This document shows, piece after piece, positions 53,958 through 58,640 of a stretch of 58,640 nucleotides of DNA. The stretch spans positions 1 to 58,640 of the forward strand of contig JAKBNI010000003.1 in the NCBI GenBank assembly GCA_021831125.1, read 5' to 3'. The translations under genes were made by a program, and so were the position numbers. The DNA is from Actinomycetes bacterium. GTDB taxonomy: Bacteria > Actinomycetota > Acidimicrobiia > Acidimicrobiales > RAAP-2. Position 1 is the first letter of the stretch, and every line of letters begins with the position of its first letter. The notes under the pieces were generated by a model. That model ran no database searches and was not told the origin of the DNA. It was given only the letters and a program-made list of their open reading frames with translations.

Positions 53958-54887
53958 CTATGCCAGAGGGGTGCGACGGATGTAGACGCCCTCGGGTGGG
54001 CTCTCGGCCGACTCGACGACCTGGTGCAAGAGGGCGGCGATGGCCCGAACGGGTGCGGAGGGGAACCCGTAGCGCCGGGTCGCGAGCACGACGCGCCGTT
54101 TCGCGATGCTCTCGATCGCCAGGCCCACGAAGTTGGCCCGCAGGTGGGGCGAGAGCATGGTCGCGGGCAGGATCGACGGACCGTGCCCGTCGAAGGTCAT
54201 CGAGGCGATGGTGCGCAGCCCGTCGAGCTCGACGCGAGCGCTGAGCGTGACGCCGGCGGCGCGGGCGGCGTCGTCGATCTCGCGGCGGATCGGCGTCCCG
54301 CTCAGGGGCAGGAGGAGCTCGTGACGGGCGAGGGTCGACCAGGCCAGGGGGAGGGGCTCGCGAGTGAGCGCGTGGTCCCGCGCGGCGATGACGACCAGGT
54401 CCTCGATGAACAGGTCGCTCTCGGCGAGCTCGGCCGACTGGACGGGCCAGGCGAGGACTGCGAGGTCGAGCTGGCCGTTGGCGAGTCGGGGCTCGAGGGC
54501 CGAGTTCGTGCCCTCCGAGATGTGCAGGACGATCTTCGCGTAGCGCCGGCGCAGGCTCTCGAGCAGGAGTGGGACGACCCAGCGCCCGGCCGTGCCGATC
54601 ATGCCCAGGGTGACGACGCCGGCGACGTCGGCGTTGAGCTCCGAGACGTCCGAGGCGATAGCCCGGACCTCGTTGAGGATGCGTCGGGCGCGCTCGACGA
54701 CCACCGCGCCCGACTCGGTGAGGGTGCCGGAGGTGCGATCGACGAGGGCCGTCCCGAGGTCGGCCTCGAGCCGGGCGACCCGATGCGAGATGTTGGACTG
54801 CACGGTCCCCAGGGCGTCCGCGGCCCGCGAGAACGTCCCGTTGTCGGCGATCCCCACCAGGGCCTCGAGCTGGCGGAGTTCCATCAT
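53958..54887 (-). CDS. LysR-family transcriptional regulator
   Basis: The protein has 309 residues. A winged HTH (1-60; MELRQLEALVGIADNGTFSRAADALGTVQSNISHRVARLEADLGTALVDR in parts) is followed by a linker helix and a periplasmic-binding-like effector domain (about 90-295). Its target is unknown; LysR proteins often act on the divergent gene, which here is murT, but a terminator lies between. TATACT on the minus strand (54897-54892) is 4 nt before the first ATG and 7 nt before the second, so the second ATG (54884) fits the leaderless spacing better. Confidence 0.9.
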   Translation of the reverse strand: MMELRQLEALVGIADNGTFSRAADALGTVQSNISHRVARLEADLGTALVDRTSGTLTESGAVVVERARRILNEVRAIASDVSELNADVAGVVTLGMIGTAGRWVVPLLLESLRRRYAKIVLHISEGTNSALEPRLANGQLDLAVLAWPVQSAELAESDLFIEDLVVIAARDHALTREPLPLAWSTLARHELLLPLSGTPIRREIDDAARAAGVTLSARVELDGLRTIASMTFDGHGPSILPATMLSPHLRANFVGLAIESIAKRRVVLATRRYGFPSAPVRAIAALLHQVVESAESPPEGVYIRRTPLA

Positions 54888-54891
54888 CGAA

Positions 54892-54897
54892 AGTATA
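54892..54897 (-). promoter_or_regulatory. -10 box (TATACT) of the LysR gene
   Basis: The best TATAAT-like hexamer in the region, 7 nt before the second of two adjacent ATG codons (54884). It supports a leaderless or nearly leaderless LysR mRNA. Confidence 0.5.
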
Positions 54898-55002
54898 GAT
54901 ATGAAGTATCTGTGCTATGCGCTTGCCAGATAGTTGGACAGGCGCCATACTTGTACTCGCCTAGTTCATCCGAGCCCCCCCTTCGGGTGAACCCCAGGTT
55001 TT

Positions 55003-55045
55003 GCAAGAGGACCAGCCTCCCCCCGGCTGGTCCTCTTGCGCTTTT
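55003..55045 (+). terminator. Strong intrinsic terminator in a divergent intergenic region
   Basis: A perfect 15-bp stem (55003-55017 with 55025-55039) around a 7-nt loop, followed by GCTTTT. The T-run follows only on the plus strand. No annotated plus-strand gene ends here: upstream is the start of the minus-strand LysR gene. It therefore terminates an unannotated transcript or attenuates a long murT leader. Confidence 0.75.
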
Positions 55046-55055
55046 CCGGGCTTGT

Positions 55056-55061
55056 TAGCGT
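55056..55061 (+). promoter_or_regulatory. Leaderless -10 box (TAGCGT) of murT-gatD
   Basis: TAGCGT with 7 nt to ATG 55069, directly after the terminator, so murT has its own promoter and does not need read-through. Confidence 0.5.
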
Positions 55062-55068
55062 GACCTCC

Positions 55069-56277
55069 ATGGTGCGTCGGCCCCGGGCTTCCACGTGGCT
55101 CGCCGAGCGCGCCGTCGTCTCGGTCAACCGCCTCTCACGGCTGCTCGGGCGCGGCGAGGGCACGGTGATCGGCGGGCGCGCCGGGCTCGCCCTCGACCCG
55201 TCGCTGCTGGGCGGGCTCGCGCGGGGGCGCACCGTGGTGCTCGTCTCGGGCACCAACGGCAAGACCACCACCACGGCCCTGGTGGCCGCCGGCTGGGGCG
55301 GGCCCGTCGCGGTGAACGACACCGGCTCGAACATGGTCCAGGGCCACGTCGCCGCCCTCGCCGGACGGCCCGGCGTCCCGGCGGCGCTCGAGGTCGACGA
55401 GTCCTGGCTCCCCGGCATCGCGGCGGCGACCCGGCCGGCGGTGGTCGTGCTGCTCAACCTCTCGCGCGACCAGCTTGACCGCGCCAACGAGGTCCGGCGC
55501 GTCGCGCTGCGCTGGCGCGACCTGTGCGCGACGCTCACCGACACCGTGGTGGTGGCGAACGCTTCGGACCCGCTCGTCGCCTTCGCGGCCGAGACGGCCC
55601 CCTCGGTCGCGTGGTGCGACGTGGCGACCCCGTGGCGCCTGGACGCCGTGTCGTGCCCGCACTGCACCGCGCCGCTCACCTTCGCGCCTTCGGGCTGGTC
55701 GAGCACGTGCGGCTTCGCCCAGCCCCCCGCGACGACGGTGCTCTCCGAGGGGTCGTTGCGCGTCGACGGGATCGAGGTGGACCTCGAGCTGTCGCTGCCG
55801 GGCGCGGTGAACCGGGCGAACGCGGCGTTCGCCCTCACCGCCCTCGCACGGGTGGGCGTCGACCCGCGCGCGGCCGCGACCCGCATGGCGAGCGTGCGCG
55901 AGGTCGCCGGGCGTTACGCGCGGCGTCGCTGGCGCGGCGGCGAGGTGCGACTCGTGCTCGCGAAGAACCCGGCCGGGTTCAGCGCGGCGCTCGAGGAGGT
56001 CGCGGACGCCCCCGGAGACCTCTGGATCGCGGTCAACGCGAGGATGGCCGACGGCCGGGACCCCTCGTGGCTCTACGACGTGCCCTTCGAGCGCCTCGCC
56101 GGGCGGGCCGTCACCTGCCTCGGGGAGCGGCGCCTCGACCTCGCGACCCGCCTCGACTACGGCGGGGTCGACGTGCGCGTCGGGGACGCCGTGCCCGACC
56201 CGCCCCCGGACCGTCCGGTCACGATCGTGGCCAACTACACCGCGTTCCAGGAGTGGAACGCACGCACGGCGCCGTGA
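55069..56277 (+). CDS. murT: Lipid II isoglutaminyl synthase, Mur-ligase-like subunit
   Basis: The protein has 402 residues. It activates the D-glutamate alpha-carboxylate of lipid II so that GatD-derived ammonia can amidate it to D-isoglutamine. The Mur ligase core has the P-loop VSGTNGKTT (61-67), LEVDESWLP, VVLLNLSRDQLDR and a C-terminal DUF1727 domain (NPAGFSAALEEV, VNARMADGRDPSWLYDVPFE). The family zinc ribbon normally has four Cys; here Cys196 and Cys199 (SCPHC) and Cys214 (STCGF) are seen but the fourth is absent. It is the first gene of the murT-gatD operon, sharing a GTGA overlap with gatD. Amidation is needed for efficient peptidoglycan crosslinking. Confidence 0.92.
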   Translation: MVRRPRASTWLAERAVVSVNRLSRLLGRGEGTVIGGRAGLALDPSLLGGLARGRTVVLVSGTNGKTTTTALVAAGWGGPVAVNDTGSNMVQGHVAALAGRPGVPAALEVDESWLPGIAAATRPAVVVLLNLSRDQLDRANEVRRVALRWRDLCATLTDTVVVANASDPLVAFAAETAPSVAWCDVATPWRLDAVSCPHCTAPLTFAPSGWSSTCGFAQPPATTVLSEGSLRVDGIEVDLELSLPGAVNRANAAFALTALARVGVDPRAAATRMASVREVAGRYARRRWRGGEVRLVLAKNPAGFSAALEEVADAPGDLWIAVNARMADGRDPSWLYDVPFERLAGRAVTCLGERRLDLATRLDYGGVDVRVGDAVPDPPPDRPVTIVANYTAFQEWNARTAP

Positions 56278-56948
56278 GGGTCGCCCTGCTCTACCCCGAG
56301 CTGCTCGGGACCTACGGCGACGGCGGCAACGCGCTGGTGCTCGCCGAGCGGGCCCGGCGCCGACGGCGGCCCGTCGAGCTCGAGACGGTGACCCTGGACG
56401 ACCGGCTGCCGCCGGCGGACCTCTACCTGCTCGGCGGTGGCGAGGACGGCCCCCAGCGCCTGGCCGCCGACCTACTGCGTCGGGGTGACCTCGTCGCCCG
56501 GGTGGCCGACGGGGCGCGGGTGTTCGCGGTGTGCGCCGGGCTGCAGGTGCTGGGCACGAGCTTCGCGGTCGAGGGCGACGACCGCTACGACGGCGTCGGG
56601 CTCGTTGCGGCGACGACGGTGCGCGGCGAGCGGCGCAGCGTCGGCGACCTCGCGGTGCGCGTGGGCGGCCGTCTCCTCGTGGGCTTCGAGAACCACGGCG
56701 GGGTGACGAGGCTCGCCGAGGGCGTCGTGCCCTTCGGCGAGGTGGTGCGTGGCCGGGGGAGCGACGGGCGCCACGACGGCTTCGTCACCGAGCGCGTCGT
56801 CGCGACCTACGCCCACGGGCCCGTGCTCGCGCTCAACCCCTGGTTCGCCGACGAGTTGCTGACGTCACTGCTCGGTGAGCCGCTCGAGCCCCTGGCGACG
56901 GTGGCCGACCGGCTCTACGCCGAGCGCTGCGCGCGGCTCGGGCCCTAG
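56274..56948 (+). CDS. gatD: Lipid II isoglutaminyl synthase, glutaminase subunit
   Basis: The protein has 224 residues, a CobB/CobQ-like glutamine amidotransferase that releases ammonia from glutamine for MurT. ALLYPELLGTYGDGGNALVL is the GatD N-terminus. Cys87 in FAVCAGLQVLG is the nucleophile and His181 in TYAHGPVLALNPWFAD the catalytic His, matching the Cys/His spacing in Staphylococcus GatD. GTG 56274 overlaps the murT stop. The stop overlaps the convergent acyltransferase gene by 4 bp. Confidence 0.93.
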   Translation: MRVALLYPELLGTYGDGGNALVLAERARRRRRPVELETVTLDDRLPPADLYLLGGGEDGPQRLAADLLRRGDLVARVADGARVFAVCAGLQVLGTSFAVEGDDRYDGVGLVAATTVRGERRSVGDLAVRVGGRLLVGFENHGGVTRLAEGVVPFGEVVRGRGSDGRHDGFVTERVVATYAHGPVLALNPWFADELLTSLLGEPLEPLATVADRLYAERCARLGP

Positions 56949-57706
56949 CCCTCGTCGGACGCGCCGTCGGACTGGTCGGGCTCGGGCCGGGCGACGCCGT
57001 AGTCAGGGTCGCCGCTCACGTCTCGGCCGAGGCGAGCGACCGCGTCCTCGATGCGCGAGCCGAAGCGGCGCATGTTCTCGTCCTCGCCGCAGCGCAGCGC
57101 CTCGCCGAAGGTCACCACCACGTGGTGGCGACCCTGGCTGGGGGCCTCGGTGTAGAGCGGGGCCTTCGCGTAGCGCGGCCCCTTCAGCCAGCCCGACTCG
57201 TGGATGTAGGTCGGGATGACGCTCGTGCGCGAGCGCTCGGCGAGGTAGGCGGCCCCGCCCTTGAACTCCTGAAGCCGCCCGTCGGGGGAGCGTCCGCCCT
57301 CGGGGTAGATGAGGAGGTTCCAGCCGTCCTCGACCAGCTCGAGGGCGAGCTGGGCGCTGCGGCGGTTCACCTTCAACCGGTCGACCGGGATGGCGTTGAA
57401 GGCGAGCACCGTGCGAAAGGCCGTCGAGCGCGACATGAAGAAGCTGTCCATCGCCGCAGCCACCACGGTGCGACGGCGCAGCCGGTCCGGCAGGGCCGTG
57501 AGCACGAGGATCGTGTCGACGTGGCTGACGTGGTTGGCCACGAAGATGAAGGGCCCCTGGCCCTCGAGGTTCTCGGAACCGTGGACCTCGAGGGTCGAGA
57601 GGTAGCGCGCGTAGGGGGCGAGCGCGTAGCGATGCAGTACCTCGCGCGCGGCGCGCGCGAGGTAGCCACGACCCCACGCGGTCGGGTAGTCCAGGCCCAG
57701 TCCCAT
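56945..57706 (-). CDS. PlsC-like 1-acyl-glycerol-3-phosphate acyltransferase family protein
   Basis: The protein has 253 residues. The NHx4D catalytic motif is VANHVSHVDTI, motif II lies in FMSRSTAFRTVLAFNAIPVDRLK, motif III is YPEGGRSPDG, and motif IV follows near VIPTYIHES. It probably transfers an acyl chain to a lysophospholipid or other membrane-associated acceptor at the cytoplasmic membrane face. The C-terminal 50 residues (GRHHVVVTFGEALRCGEDENMRRFGSRIEDAVARLG) are a common extension. It starts 3 bp after the stop of the small membrane protein gene, so the two are an operon. Confidence 0.88.
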   Translation of the reverse strand: MGLGLDYPTAWGRGYLARAAREVLHRYALAPYARYLSTLEVHGSENLEGQGPFIFVANHVSHVDTILVLTALPDRLRRRTVVAAAMDSFFMSRSTAFRTVLAFNAIPVDRLKVNRRSAQLALELVEDGWNLLIYPEGGRSPDGRLQEFKGGAAYLAERSRTSVIPTYIHESGWLKGPRYAKAPLYTEAPSQGRHHVVVTFGEALRCGEDENMRRFGSRIEDAVARLGRDVSGDPDYGVARPEPDQSDGASDEG

Positions 57707-57709
57707 GGC

Positions 57710-58375
57710 CTAGCGGCGGCGCGACTGCTTCTTGGGCGTGTAGCGCTTGGAGGGAGCCGGTGGCGCTACGGTGCGCGCCGGGGCGGAGGTGGCCTCGGTG
57801 CTCGACGCCTCGAGTGTCGCGGAACGGAACGCGCGGCCGTCGCGCTTGGCCTGGGCCATCTCCCGGGCCACTCGGTTCGACCCCTTCCACGTCGCGTCGC
57901 CGTACTTCTGGAGGCGGTAGGCGCGCAACATCAGCCACGCGCCGAAGAAGAAGAACACGACGCCGAGTCCCGCCACCCCGAGGAAGAGTCCGAGCAGGAG
58001 GGCGAAGGTCGCCACGCCGGCGCGCTTCTTTCGCCACGCGGTGTAGAGGATCGCCAGGCCCAGCACGATCACCACGATGAACTGTAGGAGCCACGCGCCG
58101 CGGTCGTAGGAGCTCTGCTGGCACAGCGCCGAGGACGCCACGAAGTGGTAGCCGCTCGGGCACGCGTTGTGCGCGAGCGGCTTGGCGGACTTGACGATCT
58201 TGGCGTTGGTCGCCCACTGGACGAAGAAGAAGATCCCGAAGCCCAGCGCGATCAACGCCAGGGTGACGCTCAGCTTGCGTTCGAGGGTGTCGAGGCCGAG
58301 GACCGCCTCGCGCGGCGCCATCGAGGGGCGCTTCGCGCGCCGGGGTCGGCCAGAGGCGGTGGCGTTTCTCAGCAC
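57710..58375 (-). CDS. Membrane protein of unknown function with 3-4 TM helices
   Basis: The protein has 221 residues and I do not recognise a family. A basic N-terminus (1-33) is followed by TM helix 1 (about 35-55), an outer loop with Cys72 and Cys85 (CPSGYHFVASSALC) that could form a disulphide, TM2 (about 94-113), and a long hydrophobic stretch (about 120-150) that may be one or two helices. A basic, Ser/Thr/Ala-rich cytoplasmic tail ends in KQSRRR. GTG 58375 lies 6 nt after TAGCCT. It is co-transcribed with the PlsC-like gene. Confidence 0.75.
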   Translation of the reverse strand: MLRNATASGRPRRAKRPSMAPREAVLGLDTLERKLSVTLALIALGFGIFFFVQWATNAKIVKSAKPLAHNACPSGYHFVASSALCQQSSYDRGAWLLQFIVVIVLGLAILYTAWRKKRAGVATFALLLGLFLGVAGLGVVFFFFGAWLMLRAYRLQKYGDATWKGSNRVAREMAQAKRDGRAFRSATLEASSTEATSAPARTVAPPAPSKRYTPKKQSRRR

Positions 58376-58381
58376 GCGTGA

Positions 58382-58387
58382 AGGCTA
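58382..58387 (-). promoter_or_regulatory. Leaderless -10 box (TAGCCT) of the small membrane protein gene
   Basis: TAGCCT on the minus strand, 6 nt before GTG 58375. Confidence 0.5.
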
Positions 58388-58422
58388 CTGCGCACCAGGC
58401 GGGCCTCCGAGGGTCGAGGCGG

Positions 58423-58428
58423 TAGCAT
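58423..58428 (+). promoter_or_regulatory. -10 box (TAGCAT) of the tRNA gene
   Basis: TAGCAT ends 9 nt before the first base of the tRNA, giving a transcript start just upstream of the mature 5' end. No obvious TTGACA precedes it. Confidence 0.45.
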
Positions 58429-58437
58429 GGTGAGCCC

Positions 58438-58511
58438 GGGCGCTTAGCTCAGTTGGTTAGAGCGCAGCCTTCACACGGCTGAGGCCACAGGTTCGAGTCC
58501 TGTAGCGCCCA
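58438..58511 (+). tRNA. tRNA-Val (anticodon CAC)
   Basis: The full cloverleaf is visible. The acceptor stem GGGCGCT/AGCGCCC pairs perfectly, the D arm is TAGCTCAGTTGGTTAGAGC, and the anticodon stem CAGCC/GGCTG encloses the loop TTCACAC with anticodon CAC, reading GUG valine codons. The T arm is ACAGG-TTCGAGT-CCTGT, and the discriminator base is A58511. The terminal CCA is not encoded and must be added after transcription. Confidence 0.95.
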
Positions 58512-58556
58512 CTCTGTGATCTCTCAGGACATCGTGGATCACTGAACCTGTGCAGG

Positions 58557-58640
58557 CTAGCGCCGGAAGCCCTCGCCCTTGGGCTGGTAGTCGCGCGTGG
58601 GGTCGATCCGGGTCTCCCCGATGAACTCCCCGTCGGCGGT
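58557..58640 (-). CDS. 3' end of an unidentified gene, cut by the window edge
   Basis: Read on the minus strand from the window edge, 27 codons end at TAG 58557-58559. The C-terminus includes GEFIGETRIDPTRDYQPKGE and ends in GFRR. The rest lies outside the window, so no family can be assigned. It is convergent with the tRNA gene, separated by about 45 bp. Confidence 0.55.
   Translation of the reverse strand, partial: TADGEFIGETRIDPTRDYQPKGEGFRR

Noticed and set aside
58438..58511. tRNA-Val as an integration site of a mobile element
   Set aside because: No integrase, no repeated tRNA 3' end and no phage or plasmid gene in the window.

Overview
The window is about 58.6 kb of very GC-rich, densely packed bacterial DNA with many GTG starts and 4-bp gene overlaps. 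It looks like an actinobacterial chromosome. Supporting markers are a MurT/GatD lipid II amidation pair, a homologue of mycobacterial Rv2466c, an actinobacterial GH15 trehalase next to OtsA, split NAD-hydrate and B12-mutase genes typical of the phylum, and many leaderless promoters. I suspect a deep lineage such as Acidimicrobiia, but the sequence alone does not prove this. There is no phage, insertion sequence, CRISPR array or plasmid gene; the content is mostly housekeeping and catabolic. Layout: 0.1-4.0 kb holds a frame-broken HExxH protein gene, an ABC-2 exporter pair whose ATPase lacks a normal start codon, and a b561-like membrane protein. 4.1-10 kb holds single genes: a phosphodiester glycosidase, a LysE exporter, a berberine-bridge-type flavoenzyme, a HAD phosphatase, a phosphate-type MFS carrier and a VOC protein. 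10-19.3 kb is a coherent catabolic island. It contains an XRE-cupin regulator, a bicupin and an SDR-fold protein on the minus strand, and divergently an amidohydrolase, a complete ribose-type ABC importer and an M24-fold enzyme. Two of its enzymes (SDR and M24) have lost canonical catalytic residues, and similar GTTCAnTGAA-type operator candidates lie at two of its promoters. I regard it as the most likely undescribed pathway here. 19.3-32.5 kb holds a secreted Cys-pair repeat protein, a CHAD protein, a GH3 glycosidase, GH15 trehalase plus otsA, a HAD-IIA phosphatase, a DUF5666 protein, pirin, DUF2630 and a second SDR lacking the usual Tyr/Lys. 32.5-38.9 kb is a minus-strand group of two hybrid sensor kinases with the NAD(P)HX repair gene nnr between them. 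38.9-44.0 kb is a livGFHM-type branched-chain amino acid importer whose binding protein is last and has its own promoter. 44.0-46.6 kb has mscL with a zinc ribbon and a two-subunit B12 mutase whose substrate-pocket residues point to isobutyryl-CoA rather than methylmalonyl-CoA. 46.6-48.8 kb has trpE and trpG head-to-head, separated by 35 bp. 48.8-55 kb has peptidase E-like, acyl-CoA dehydrogenase, DinB-like, a CPWA-type Rv2466c homologue, M20 peptidase, AlkA-type glycosylase and LysR genes. 55-58.6 kb has murT-gatD, an acyltransferase, a small membrane protein, tRNA-Val(CAC) and the 3' end of one more gene. A recurring feature is a TANNNT box 6 or 7 nt before the start codon, which implies leaderless mRNAs. 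It occurs at twelve intact or broken genes with normal starts and also flags an ATC codon as the likely start of the ABC ATPase.
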